Below, one piece after another: positions 7,676 through 17,298 of a DNA stretch of 64,000 bases. The translations under genes were made by a program, and so were the position numbers. The notes beneath the pieces are model-generated. The model ran no database searches. It was not told the DNA's origin and saw nothing but the letters and a program-made list of their open reading frames with translations. Numbering within the stretch: position 1 is the first letter of the stretch; every line of letters starts with the position of its first letter. This DNA is from Streptomyces chrestomyceticus JCM 4735 (lineage in GTDB: Bacteria; Actinomycetota; Actinomycetes; Streptomycetales; Streptomycetaceae). The stretch lies in the NCBI RefSeq assembly GCF_003865135.1, contig NZ_BHZC01000001.1:3410001-3474000 (forward strand), given 5' to 3'.

Positions 7676-7979
7676 ACGACGGTACGGGGGTGGAGCGACG
7701 CGCCGGGCCCGTATCGACGCGTCGGTGGCGGAGCGACGTGACGGTGGCGGAGCGTTGTACCGGCTCCGGATCGAGGTAACGGCCCCGGCTCGACGTGACG
7801 GGGGCGGATCGACGTGACGGGGGCGGATCGACGTAACGAGGGCGGAGCGACGCACCGGCTCCGACTCGACGTACCGCCACCGGAGCGACGTACCGGTCTC
7901 GGAGCGACGCACCGCCCCCGAATCGACGCACCACCCCCGAAACGACGAACCGGGCCCGGATCAACGCTCCAGGCCCGGT
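7676..7979. repeat. Array of 16 tandem 19-bp repeats
   Basis: Exactly 304 bp parse into 16 uninterrupted 19-bp units with consensus KCGACGYRMCGGBSSCGGA. Units 7790-7808 and 7809-7827 are identical; the others differ mainly at positions 1, 7-9 and 12-15, while CGACG near the start and CGG toward the end are held. A partial 17th unit (7980-7993) runs through the stop codon of the gene at 7991. The rest of the gap (7497-7675) holds only the hydrolase promoter and GC-rich sequence. The array is open in several frames because 19 bp is not a codon multiple (57-bp super-period), but no frame has a supported start or known domain. Confidence 0.85.
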
Positions 7980-7990
7980 TCGACGGTGGG

Positions 7991-10293
7991 TCAGCCCCTC
8001 GTGGCTCCCTCGACCTTGGCGACGCGCTTCTGCGGTGCCGGCGGTGCGGGCTGCCGGAGAGCCTGCATCATTGCCGCGGCGGCGTGCTGCGGGGTCATCT
8101 TGACCTTGCCTGCGCCGCCGTCGATCGACACGTTGTCGAAGGCGTGGCCGTACTTCTCCTCCAGCTTGGCCAGGTCTATGACCGGCTGGAGCTTGCCGTC
8201 GGGTGCGGCGGTGAAGGTCAGCAGTTCGCCGATGGAGCGCTGGCTGAACGGCACCTCGACGCCGCCCGCCGACAGGTACACCCACCCGGAGACGGCCGGT
8301 TCGGCCATCTCCTTCAGGGCCCGGTCGACCTCCGCCTTGCCCGCCTTCGGCTGCTGCTCGACGGCGGCCAGCACCACCGGGGTGTTCTTGCCGGTGGCGG
8401 CCCGGTCCAGGTACGCCTGTTCGATCTTGCTCTTGGACGCCTTCACGTCGACGGCCTTGTAGGGCGCGCCGTAGTGCGGGACGGCCTTGCCGTTCTCAAA
8501 GGTGATGCTGCCGTCCTTGGCGGCGCCCGCCGGTCCGGCCACCGCCTTGAGCGCGACGTCCAGCTTCTCGTCGTCCGTGATCATCGCGGGCTTGGCGGTC
8601 CGCGTGCCGCCGAACAGCGAGCTGATGACGGAGACGGGGTTGTAGTCGCGGCCGGAGGCGTCCCGGACCGTGGCCTGGGTGTCGATGTTCAGCCCGGCCT
8701 TGGCCGGCACGAGCGTCTGCTCCTTACCGTCCACGGTCAGCTTCAGCGGCTCGTTGCGGGTCTTCTGGACGGCCGCGTCGAGCTTCTTGACGGCCTCTTC
8801 CTTTGTGGCGCCGCCGATGTCCACACCCAGCGCGGTGGTGCCGTTGGGCACGTCCGCGTGGTCGAGCAGCAGCCCCGCGCCGTACGCGACGCCCGCCAGC
8901 ACGACGACCGCGACGCCCAGCAGGACGATCTTGTTGCGGCCCTTCTTCTTCGGGTTTATCGGCTCGGGGATCTTGGCCCGCGGCGGGGCCGGGGTGTCCT
9001 GGCCCGCGCCCGGTCCGGGCGGGAAGGGCGCCGGAGCCGCGTCGGCGGGGACCGTCGGGATGCCGCCGACCAGGGTGTCACTGGAGAGCTGGTCGCCGCC
9101 GGGACGGCCGGAGCCGGTGGGTGCGCTGCCGGGGAAGCCACCGGCGTTGCCGCCCTTGCCCCCTTGCCGCTCTTGCGTCCCTTGCCGCCGGACGCACCGC
9201 CGCGGCCGCCGGCCCCCTGGCCGCCGGCCGGCACCCCGCCCGCGATGCCACCCGGGGCACCGCCCGTGACGCCGATGCCGCTGCCGGGTCCGGCGGGCGG
9301 GGCGGGGGGCTGCGGGGTGAGCACCGCGGTGTCGTCGGTCATGCCCGGCCCGCCGTCCGCACCCGGGGTGCCCGGGGAGCCCGGCGTACCCGGCGTGGGG
9401 AAACCGGTGGGCAGGTCGAAGGCCGAGTCCCCCGTGGCCGGACCGGTCGTCGGACCGGTCGGACCGCTCGGGCCGGTCATGCCGCCGCGGTCGGCCCCCT
9501 GGCCGGTGCCCCCACCGACGCCGGTGCCGCCACCGGGACCACTGCCCGTACCCGCGCCCGCACCACCGAGCGTGTCGAACGGACCCGCCCCGCCCTGCGC
9601 AGGCCCGTCGAACGGGCTGGTCTGCGTGTCGAACGGCGACGGGGCCGCGTCGAACGGCGAGCCACTGCCCGACGCGGGCGCGTCGGAGAAGTACGGCAGG
9701 TCCGGGCGCTGCTGCGAGCCGCCGGTACGGTCCTGCGGCGCGGCGGGAGCCTGCGGGTCCGGCGCGGGCGACGGGGCGGGCGCCTGGGAACCGGCGGAGG
9801 CCGCCGTCGGCTTGCGGGGCGAGAACCAGTCGCTGGTCTTCTCGGCCGGAGCGCTCTTGGCGCCGTCGGCACCCGGCGCGTCCGGCTTGCGCGTGCTGCC
9901 CGTGCGCTCGGACCCGCCGGTCCCTCCGCCGGTCACCCCCTGGCCGAACCCTCCGGACGTACCGGACGCAGCGGACTTGCCAGACGTACCGGACGTGCTG
10001 GCCAGAGGGGACGGGGACGGACCGGTACCGGCAGCTCCGCCGGTACCCGACTCCTCGCCGACGGGCTTGCGCACGACGACCGGCGGGATGGGACGGGACC
10101 CCGGAATATTGATCTTGATCCGCGTGGTCAGCGTGGTCTCGGTCTTCGGCTCCTCCGGCTTCGCCGCGGCGTCGGCCGCCACCGCATCGTCCGCCTCGGA
10201 CCGAGGCGTTCCGTACGGCGGTGTCCCCGACGGGTACGCGGCACCGCCGCGCCCCTGGGCGCCGGAGGACGAACTGTCAGATTCACGACTCAA
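7991..10293 (-). CDS. Pro/Gly-rich membrane-anchored protein with putative peptidoglycan-binding domain (frameshifted)
   Basis: Translation starts at a TTG (10293) preceded by GGGAGA. The first about 375 residues are a low-complexity Gly/Pro/Ser/Thr region with SPFD repeats. After KGRKSGKG the frame breaks at a five-C run (9159-9163); one added base restores GGKGGNAGG and the reading continues through a KKKGRNK stop-transfer, one membrane helix (IVLLGVAVVVLAGVAYGAG) and an extracytoplasmic domain of about 290 residues. That domain (LGVDIGGATKEEAVKKLD, with a repeat of the fold later) resembles the PG_binding_4/YoaR module found with VanW and L,D-transpeptidases. With one base restored the gene is 767 codons. 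It is probably an envelope protein; no catalytic site is visible. Real mutation or sequencing error cannot be separated here. Confidence 0.7.
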
Positions 10294-10457
10294 AGCAGGT
10301 TCTCCCGGTTGGCTCCGCCGCTCGTCAGTACGGTGCTTGGGCGGCTCGGCGGCGCGCACCACCATACTGGCCGCTGTCGGCGGACACTCCGGGAGCAGGA
10401 CAACACCCCGCTCCCGGACCGCCGTGCGGTCCTGAAAATGATCACTGGGGCCGGTAC

Positions 10458-11060
10458 TTACTTGCCAAGTCGGGCCGCTTGCGCACCGTTGGCCCGCATC
10501 TGCGATCCGGTGGCACAGATCACAGCCAGCACGATGCCGCCGACGAGGAAGACGTACGTGCCCAGGCCCGCGCCGAAGAGGAAGTCGCCTTCGGGGCGGG
10601 CATCGCTGAGCAGGATCACGGTCACCAGCCAGCCCGCGCCCGGCGCCAGCACGCCACCCGTACGGCCGAGCGCCACCTGGCCCCCGTAGAAGAGGCCGCC
10701 GGCCGCCGCCAACGCCAGCAGCAGCCCGCCGGGGAACCACGCCGCCTGGACGAGCCCGCCCGCGGCCGCCACGACCGCGCCGAGGACGAACAGCAGGACG
10801 TACCCGGCCACCCGGCCGGGACTCAGCGGCGCGGCGAGCCCGGTTCCGGCAGCCGCCCCCCTCGCGCCCCGAGCGCCTCCCGCGCCCGCCGTACCGGCCC
10901 CGGCCCCCGTACCGGCGCCACTACCAGCACCCGTACCAGCGCCACCACCGGCACCACCCCTGGCCGCCGCGCCCTTGCCGCCCTTGGGGGCCGCCGACGC
11001 ACCCGTCTTCGGCCCCTTGCCGCCCGACGCGGCCCTGGTGCGCTTCTTCCCGCCGCTCAT
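10458..11060 (-). CDS. Integral membrane protein coupled to mshB (DUF6113-like)
   Basis: A 200-residue protein. The first about 80 residues are a cytoplasmic Lys/Gly/Ala-rich low-complexity tail, followed by four hydrophobic helices (beginning [19 protein letters not shown]). Its ATG overlaps the mshB stop as ATGA, so its translation depends on mshB. Membrane proteins of this kind follow mshB in other streptomycetes; I believe the family is DUF6113, from memory. No enzymatic motif is visible. A link to mycothiol metabolism rests only on the conserved coupling. Confidence 0.8.
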   Translation of the reverse strand: MSGGKKRTRAASGGKGPKTGASAAPKGGKGAAARGGAGGGAGTGAGSGAGTGAGAGTAGAGGARGARGAAAGTGLAAPLSPGRVAGYVLLFVLGAVVAAAGGLVQAAWFPGGLLLALAAAGGLFYGGQVALGRTGGVLAPGAGWLVTVILLSDARPEGDFLFGAGLGTYVFLVGGIVLAVICATGSQMRANGAQAARLGK

Positions 11061-11995
11061 ACCGCCTGCTCCTTCTCGTCCTCGGTGCGCTCCCCGTTCC
11101 CCGTGTCGTCCGCCACGCCCGCGAAGAGATCGTCCTCGCGCTCCCCTGCCGCCGCGCCGGATCTGCCCCGTACGAGCTGGTAGTACTCGGTCCCGAACAG
11201 GGGCTGCCCCAGGCCGTTGGAGAGGGCGAAGAAGGGGCCGTCGACGGCGATCTGCGTGGCGTGCGCCCGCATCGCCGCCGCCTTCGCGGCCGCGTACCGC
11301 TCGTCGCCGGAGACCGCGGCGGTCACCACGGCCTCGTCCACGATCCCCGGTACGTCCTCCGCCGCGCCGACACCCGGGAAGGACGGGCCCGCCGCGCGCA
11401 GCCGCGCGAAGCCCTCCTCGACCACCGGGCGCGGATTACGGTTCCAGTAGATCTTGTCGATCCGGTGCGGCGCCCCCAGCTCGGGGCGGAAGTCCGGGTC
11501 GGCGGCGAGGTCGGCGGCGCGCATGGCGACGCGGTGCGCCTGGATGTGGTCCGGGTGCCCGTAGCCGCCGTTGTCGTCGTAGGTGACCAGCACCTGCGGC
11601 CGTACCTCGCGGACGACGGCGACCAGATACCCGGCGGCCTCGTCCAGGTCGGCCCGCCAGAAGGCGCCCGGCCGGTCGTTCTGCGGGGCGCCCATCATCC
11701 CGGAGTCGCGGTAGCGGCCGGCGCCGCCCAGGAAGCGGTGATCGGTGACCCCGAGCGCCTCCATGGCGGCGGCCAGCTCTTCCACGCGGTACGGGCCCAG
11801 GGCGTCGTCCCGGTCCGGCGCGAGGTGGGCCAGGTCCGGCGGGATGACCTCGCCCTCTTCGCCGCGGGTGCAGGTCACGAGCGTGACCAGGGCTCCTTCG
11901 CCCGCGTACTTGGCCATCGTGGCGCCATTGTTGATGGACTCGTCATCCGGGTGCGCGTGCACGAGCAGCAGCCGGCGGGCGGGAAGGTCGGTCAT
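11057..11995 (-). CDS. mshB: GlcNAc-Ins deacetylase MshB (mycothiol biosynthesis)
   Basis: A 312-residue cytoplasmic zinc enzyme of the LmbE/PIG-L family. It removes the acetyl group from GlcNAc-Ins, the second committed step of mycothiol synthesis. Zinc-site motifs are intact: AHPDDE near the N-terminus (residues about 12-17) and GHPDHIQAH around residue 145. The C-terminal [11 protein letters not shown] segment is typical of MshB rather than of Mca or other PIG-L members. The chosen ATG (11995) is the one directly before [16 protein letters not shown]; a longer frame upstream lacks support. It is coupled by a four-base overlap to the downstream membrane protein. Mycothiol restricts the organism to Actinobacteria. 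Confidence 0.9.
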   Translation of the reverse strand: MTDLPARRLLLVHAHPDDESINNGATMAKYAGEGALVTLVTCTRGEEGEVIPPDLAHLAPDRDDALGPYRVEELAAAMEALGVTDHRFLGGAGRYRDSGMMGAPQNDRPGAFWRADLDEAAGYLVAVVREVRPQVLVTYDDNGGYGHPDHIQAHRVAMRAADLAADPDFRPELGAPHRIDKIYWNRNPRPVVEEGFARLRAAGPSFPGVGAAEDVPGIVDEAVVTAAVSGDERYAAAKAAAMRAHATQIAVDGPFFALSNGLGQPLFGTEYYQLVRGRSGAAAGEREDDLFAGVADDTGNGERTEDEKEQAV

Positions 11996-12130
11996 GGAGA
12001 CAGCGTACGAGCCGGGCGCCCGGTACCCCGCATCCCGATCCGGCCCGCCCGGCCCACCCCCGTTCAGGGGCCGGGCCGGCCGCCCCGCGCACGGGCTCCG
12101 GCGGGCGCGCGGCACCGCGCGGGCGGGTGT

Positions 12131-12325
12131 CTAGAACTTGATGCCGCCGAGCATCCCGGCGACGTTCGTCGTCAGCTGCTTGATGGTCGGGCCGATCGAC
12201 GAACTGGCCAGATAGAAGCCGAGCAGCATGCACACCAGCGCATGTCCCGTCTTCAGCCCGGACTTCTTGACGAGCAGGAAGACGATGATCGCCAGCAGCA
12301 CCACCGCCGAAATCGTCAGTGCCAC
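12131..12325 (-). CDS. Small membrane protein, 64 residues
   Basis: A GTG start at 12325 follows an excellent Shine-Dalgarno (GGAGGTGA, six or seven bases upstream), which supports this short gene. The product has one clear N-terminal helix (LTISAVVLLAIIVFLLV), a KKSGLKTGHA linker and a second hydrophobic segment (LVCMLLGFYLASSSIG), then an amphipathic tail. It resembles small membrane proteins conserved among streptomycetes, but no function is known. It lies directly upstream of mshB in the same direction (gap about 135 bp). Confidence 0.75.
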   Translation of the reverse strand: MALTISAVVLLAIIVFLLVKKSGLKTGHALVCMLLGFYLASSSIGPTIKQLTTNVAGMLGGIKF

Positions 12326-12545
12326 GGCGGCTCACCTCCAAGTACGCACGGTCCGGACAGCGTTGGAACGACGTGGGGCCGACGGGTGACGGCCCCACGG
12401 GCACGGGGTTGTCACGCTCCACTCCCATACCCACTCCGCGGAGGGGATCATAACTTTCCACGCTCGCGCATATGTCGGTGCACGGGAGCAGAACGGGGGC
12501 GCACGCGATCATCGCGGAAGCGGGCGCGACCAGGGCGGGGCACCG

Positions 12546-12551
12546 TAGGCT
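12546..12551 (+). promoter_or_regulatory. -10 box of a leaderless promoter (S9 peptidase)
   Basis: TAGGCT ends seven bases before the ATG at 12559 and no Shine-Dalgarno is present, matching the leaderless pattern seen at other genes in this window. Confidence 0.4.
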
Positions 12552-12558
12552 CCTCCGC

Positions 12559-14723
12559 ATGACCGGACAGCTCTCTTTTCCTCGGCAACACGCCCGTACC
12601 CAGCGCTTCTCGCTGGGCGCGCCGCGCGGCTTCGCGGTGGCGCCGGACGGCTCACGCGTCTCGTTCCTCCGCTCCCGTACGGGCACCGATCGAGCGAATC
12701 TGCTGTGGGTACTGGATCTTGACGAGGGGCGGGAGTACGCCGCCGCCGACCCGGCGGCGCTGCTCGCCGGCGCGGACGAGGAGCTGTCGCCCGAGGAGCG
12801 GGCGCGCCGCGAACGTACGCGCGAAGGCTCGTCCGGTGTGGTGGGCTACGCCGTGGACGCCGCGGTGGAACTGGCCGCCTTCACCCTCTCGGGCCGGCTG
12901 TTCACCGCCGAACTGCGCGCCGGCACCGCCCGTGAACTCCCCGTACCGGGCCCTGTGGTGGACCCCCGGCCGTCGCCCGACGGGCGGCACATCGCGTACG
13001 TGTCCCAGGGCCGGCTGCGGGTCGTCCCGGCCGACGCCGCGCCCGGCGACGGTGACGGCGCGCCGGGCGACCGGTCCCTCGCCGAGCCGGACGGCCCGGA
13101 CGTCACCTGGGGTCTGGCAGAGTTCATCGCGGCCGAGGAGATGGGCCGCTACCGCGGCTTCTGGTGGTCCCCGGACAGCGACCGGGTGCTGGCCGCGCGC
13201 GTCGACGACGCGCCCGTACGGCGCTGGTGGATCGCCGACCCGGCGCACCCGGACCGCGAACCGGCCCGGGTGGCCTACCCGGCGGCCGGCACCCCCAACG
13301 CCTCCGTGGGTCTGGCCCTGCTCGGCCTGGACGGCTCGCGCACGGACGTCACCTGGGACCACGAGCGCTACCCGTACCTGACGCGCGTGCACTGGTCGGC
13401 GGCGGGCCCGCCCCTCCTCCTCGTCCAGAGCCGCGACCAGCGCGCCGAGCGCTACCTGACGGTCGACGTCAAGACCGGCGCGACCAGCACCGTGCACGCC
13501 GACGAGGACCCCCGGTGGGTGGAGCTGACCACCGGGTCGCCCGCCTGGACGCCGGACGGGCGCCTGGTGCGCGTCTCGGACGAGGGCGGGGCCCGCCGGC
13601 TGTTCGTCGGCGACCGGGCGCTGACGGCGGCGCCGCTGCACGTACGGGCCGTGCTGGACATCGGCGAGGACGACGTGCTGTTCACGGCGAGCGGCGAGGA
13701 GCTGCACGACATCGGCGTCTACCGCGCCTGGTACCGCGGCAGCGGCGACCAGGGCGGCTGGGAGCGGGTCGGCAAGCGCCCGTACCCGTCGGTGTCCTCC
13801 GCGGTGCGCGGCGGCGCCGTGACGGTCCTCTCGCACGCCTGTCCGGACCGGCCGGGGGCGCAGACGGAGGTGGTGCGTCTGGAGGCGGACGGCGGCGAGA
13901 CCTGGCTGGCCGCGATCGGCTCGTACGCCGAGGTGCCGGTGCTCGCCACCAGCCCGCAGTTCGTCCTGTCCGGTGAGCGGCAGATCCCCTGCGCGGTACT
14001 GCTGCCGACCGGCTACCAGAAGGAGGACGGGCCGCTGCCGGTCCTCATGGACCCGTACGGCGGTCCGCACGGGCAGCGGGTGGTGGCCGCGCACAACGCC
14101 TACCTGACTTCGCAGTGGTTCGCCGACCAGGGCTTCGCGGTGATCGTCGCGGACGGGCGGGGCACTCCGGGGCGCTCCCCGAGTGGGAGAAGGCCATCCA
14201 CCGGGACCTGGCGGCGGTGGTCCTCCAGGACCAGGTCGACGCGCTGCAGGGGCTCGCGGACCGCTTCCCCCTGGACCTGGACCGGGTCGCGATCCGGGGC
14301 TGGTCCTTCGGCGGCTATCTGGCCGGGCTGGCGGCACTGCGCCGCCCCGACGTCTTCCACGCCGCCGTCGTGGGCGCCCCGGTCACCGACCAGCGGCTGT
14401 ACGACACCCACTACACGGAGCGGTACCTGGGGCACCCGGACGAGGACCCGGCGCTGTACGCGAAGAACTCCCTGGTCGACGACGACGGTCTGGTGGGCGC
14501 CGCGGAGCCGCACCGGCCGATGATGATCGTGCACGGGCTGGCGGACGACAACGTGGTGGTGGCGCACACCCTGCGGCTCTCCTCCGCGCTGCTCGCGGCG
14601 GGCCGGCCGCACGAGGTGCTGCCGCTGTCGGGCGTCACGCACATGACGCCGCAGGAGCAGGTGGCCGAAAACCTCCTGTTGCTCCAGGTCGACTTCCTGA
14701 AGCGCTCGCTGGGGGTGAGCTGA
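12559..14723 (+). CDS. S9 family prolyl oligopeptidase/dipeptidyl-peptidase IV-like (frameshifted)
   Basis: A cytoplasmic serine peptidase: an N-terminal beta-propeller domain of about 450 residues (repeats such as RFSLGAPRGFAVAPDGSRVS and PSPDGRHIAYVSQG) followed by an alpha/beta-hydrolase domain. The propeller is read in one frame up to ADGRGTPGR. The catalytic part (LPEWEKAIHRDL onward) is in another frame, with the break inside a GC run at 14169-14183. One extra base would give a perfect 721-residue protein. Catalytic residues lie after the break: Ser in GWSFGGYLAG, Asp in LADDNVVVAH and His in GVTHMTP. If the shift is real the enzyme is inactive; a sequencing error is equally plausible. 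It converges with a membrane protein gene 16 bp away. Confidence 0.82.
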
Positions 14724-14739
14724 GCCGTCCGGCTCGCCT

Positions 14740-15732
14740 TCACCAGTTCGGCGGCAGGTCCGCGGGCGGGGGCGGCGGCGCGTACCCCGGTGGTAGCTGC
14801 CCGCCCACCGGCCCGCGCGGTGCTGCCGCCCCGGCCACCGGGCGGGCCAGCGCCAGCAGCGCCACGAGACCGGTCAGGGCGGCGAACGCAGCCGTAGCGA
14901 CGTCGAGTTGAGTACGCGGAGCCAGCGCGCGGAAGTGGCTGATCAGCCCCGCGCGCTGCTCGGCGGCGAGCGCCGCGGCACCGTGCGCCAGCAGCAGCGC
15001 CGCGGTCAGCAGGCCCAGCGGCCGCACGGACGGTGCGCCCCGGGCCGCCCCGACGGCGGACACCAGGGACAGCAGCGCCAGGGACAGCAGGGTCCAGTTA
15101 CCCGGTGGCTGCAAGAGCGCCCGATGCGCGTCACCGTCGCCGACGACGCTGCCCCAGTACGTACTCCACCCCAACTCCCTTATGGAATAGACCTGCCAGG
15201 CCGCGAGTGTCAGGGCGGAGCCGGCCAGCAGCAGCGCGGCCACCGCTGCGGGCGCGCGGCGCAGGCGATCCTCCCGGCGGCCCGCACCACTGCGCCCGGC
15301 CGAGGCGGCAATCAGCAGCAGCACGCTCACCACAAGGGCAACACCAGCCGTGATCAGCGCCCACCCCCTGGCCCCGGCCCCCGCCCCGGGAAGCCCGTCC
15401 GCGCCGAGGTTCCACAGCGGCGGCGCCCGGAACAGCAGCGTCACCCCGGCCACCGCGCCCAGCGCGCACGGAGCGGACGGCGAGCGGCGCAGCACCGCCA
15501 CCGCCGCGACGAGGCAGCCGATCCCCAGCACCGGTTCCAGCAACGTGGTCGCCCAGACCGCCGCACTCTCCGGCCGCGACGGCACACCCGCCCACAACCA
15601 CCAGACGTCGAGCGGGTGTTGCGCCACGATGAGGTCGCGAGTGATCCATCCGGCGCTCGACAGCGCGAGCAGCAGGCACAACAGCGCACCGAACCCTCCG
15701 GCACCGCGCGCGCGAGCCCTTCTCCGCCCCAT
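14740..15732 (-). CDS. Multi-pass membrane protein of unknown function
   Basis: About 330 residues with eight or so hydrophobic segments, beginning GFGALLCLLLALSSAGWIT. The first external loop contains VAQHPLDVWWLWAGVP, and the C-terminus is Pro-rich and hydrophilic (YAPPPPPADLPPNW). No transporter or enzyme signature is seen. The ATG at 15732 (MGRRRARARG) places a strong positive charge before the first helix; in-frame GTG codons up to 15780 are alternatives with a better GGCGGAG upstream. Single gene, convergent with the S9 peptidase. Confidence 0.75.
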   Translation of the reverse strand: MGRRRARARGAGGFGALLCLLLALSSAGWITRDLIVAQHPLDVWWLWAGVPSRPESAAVWATTLLEPVLGIGCLVAAVAVLRRSPSAPCALGAVAGVTLLFRAPPLWNLGADGLPGAGAGARGWALITAGVALVVSVLLLIAASAGRSGAGRREDRLRRAPAAVAALLLAGSALTLAAWQVYSIRELGWSTYWGSVVGDGDAHRALLQPPGNWTLLSLALLSLVSAVGAARGAPSVRPLGLLTAALLLAHGAAALAAEQRAGLISHFRALAPRTQLDVATAAFAALTGLVALLALARPVAGAAAPRGPVGGQLPPGYAPPPPPADLPPNW

Positions 15733-15780
15733 GTCGTGGCCCACCCCCTGCCCCCGCACGGACAGGTCTACTCCGCCCAC

Positions 15781-16177
15781 CGCACCGCGACAACCGCGAG
15801 GCAGCAGACGGCGGTTGGCGGCCGGGCCGCCGCCGGCCGGGGTGATCGCAGGGCCACCCCGGCCGGTTCACGGCACCCGCACGGCCGTACGCTGTCGAGT
15901 ATGGCGCGTCCGTATATCGGCGTGACGACAGTCAAGTTGCCGCGCTGTTACGGACGTTGAGCAGGATATGTCGCCCATGCCGTACGCCGCGTACCGCTGT
16001 CAAGCACGCCATGGCGTCAATCTGCGCAATCTTCGCTCAAGAAGAGGACACCGCCCCACCGAGCGTTCACCGTCCTCTTGACTGGGCCATAAATCACTTG
16101 CCAAAGTCCGCTCAACCAGCGGTGCGAATCAGCTCCGCTTCCTGTTGCAAGTGAACTCGGTGCGGGGGAACTTCGCG
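15781..16177. other. Intergenic region upstream of the first peptide importer operon
   Basis: No gene seen. It is less GC-rich than its flanks and must carry the promoter of the operon at 16178. An inverted repeat, aagaggac (16042-16049) and gtcctctt (16072-16079), lies about 100 bp before the first start codon and could be an operator or attenuator. GGGGAA precedes the ATG by seven bases as a usable ribosome-binding site. Confidence 0.4.
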
Positions 16178-17209
16178 ATGACCAGTCCGTCCCAGACCGC
16201 GGTAACGCAGACCGATCCCTCCGGACTCGGACCCGAAGGGCTGCGGAAAGTCAAGGACCGCAAGGGCGGGGAACTGGTCGGCCGTTCCCCCGGCCAATTG
16301 ATGTGGATCAGGTTCAAGCGCGACCGGACCGGAGTGATCAGCGGCTGCGTGGTCATCGCGTTCTTCTTGATCGGTCTGCTCGCCCCGCTGATCTCCAAGC
16401 TGTACGGGAAGGATCCGTACACCCGGTACGGACAGATCACTCCGGGGCTGCTGGTGAACGGATATCCGGCGCAGCCGAACGGAGGCATCTCCTCTGAATT
16501 CTGGTTCGGAATCGAACCCACCCTCGGGCGTGACGTGTTCATGCAACTCGTCTACGGCATCCGGACCACCCTTTACCTCTCCGTCGCCATCACTCTCGTT
16601 TCGGTGCTCACGGCAATCGTCATGGGTGTCGCCGCCGGATACTTCGGCGGCCGGATCGACTACTTCATCGGCCGCCTCATCGACCTGCTGATGGCCTTTC
16701 CCAACCAGCTCTTCTTCGTCGCGTTCGTCCCCGTGGTCGGCGCGATCTTCGTGGCCCCCGAGGACGCGATGGCGACCTGGATGCGCTGTCTCATTCTGAT
16801 CCTGGTGCTGTGGTTCCTGGGCTGGATGAGCCTGGCCCGGCTGCTGCGCGGCACCACCCTGTCGCTGCGTGAGCGCGAGTTCATCGACGCCGCCAAGGTC
16901 AGCGGCGCCTCCCCGGCCCGCATCATCCGGCGGGAGCTGCTGCCGAACGTCATGACGCCGATCCTGGTGCAGACGACCTACATGCTGCCCAACTTCGTCA
17001 CGTCGATCGCGGGCCTGTCCTTCCTCGGCGTCGGCCTCGTCGAACCCACTCCCGACTGGGGCCGGATGTTCGCCAACGCGGCCGATTACTACCGCAACGA
17101 CATCACGTACTTGTTCTTCCCCGGCATCGCGATGGTGCTCTTCATCGTCGCCTTCAACCTCCTCGGGGATTCCGTCCGGGACGCCTTCGACCCGAAACGC
17201 GCCCGGTGA
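16178..17209 (+). CDS. Oligopeptide ABC importer permease (OppC/DppC type), bldK-like operon
   Basis: A 343-residue inner-membrane subunit. About 50 cytoplasmic residues precede the first helix (GCVVIAFFLIGLLAPLI); a periplasm-facing loop carries the family motif FGIEPTLGRDVFMQLVYG, and about five helices follow. The EAA-type coupling loop reads FIDAAKVSGASPARIIRRELLPN. The C-terminal SVRDAFDPKRAR is the usual DppC ending. It starts an operon permease-lipoprotein-permease-ATPase-ATPase, the order of the Streptomyces bldK operon, whose importer takes up an extracellular peptide needed for aerial growth. Orthology with bldK is inferred from order and neighbourhood only. Confidence 0.9.
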   Translation: MTSPSQTAVTQTDPSGLGPEGLRKVKDRKGGELVGRSPGQLMWIRFKRDRTGVISGCVVIAFFLIGLLAPLISKLYGKDPYTRYGQITPGLLVNGYPAQPNGGISSEFWFGIEPTLGRDVFMQLVYGIRTTLYLSVAITLVSVLTAIVMGVAAGYFGGRIDYFIGRLIDLLMAFPNQLFFVAFVPVVGAIFVAPEDAMATWMRCLILILVLWFLGWMSLARLLRGTTLSLREREFIDAAKVSGASPARIIRRELLPNVMTPILVQTTYMLPNFVTSIAGLSFLGVGLVEPTPDWGRMFANAADYYRNDITYLFFPGIAMVLFIVAFNLLGDSVRDAFDPKRAR

Positions 17210-17298
17210 ACCGTGTTCCACGGGGGGTGCTGCCACCCCAGCACCGCACACGTCAGGCAGCGGCCACGGAACTACGACAGGCAGGTGCATCCACCACC

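Noticed and set aside
7493..7912. 139-codon minus-strand frame across the 19-bp array
   Set aside because: Its repetitive peptide is explained by the 57-bp super-period of the repeats; no start signal or domain.
7676..7979. Possible CRISPR array
   Set aside because: The 19-bp units are contiguous, without unique spacers, and no cas genes are present.
7814..10435. Plus-strand open frame of 873 codons
   Set aside because: Antisense to the envelope protein gene and the 19-bp array; Gly/Ala/Pro/Arg-rich with no domain and no ribosome-binding site. A GC-bias shadow.
6255..15732. Part of a secondary-metabolite cluster
   Set aside because: No PKS, NRPS, terpene or RiPP biosynthetic gene; the genes are envelope, mycothiol and peptidase functions typical of the core chromosome.
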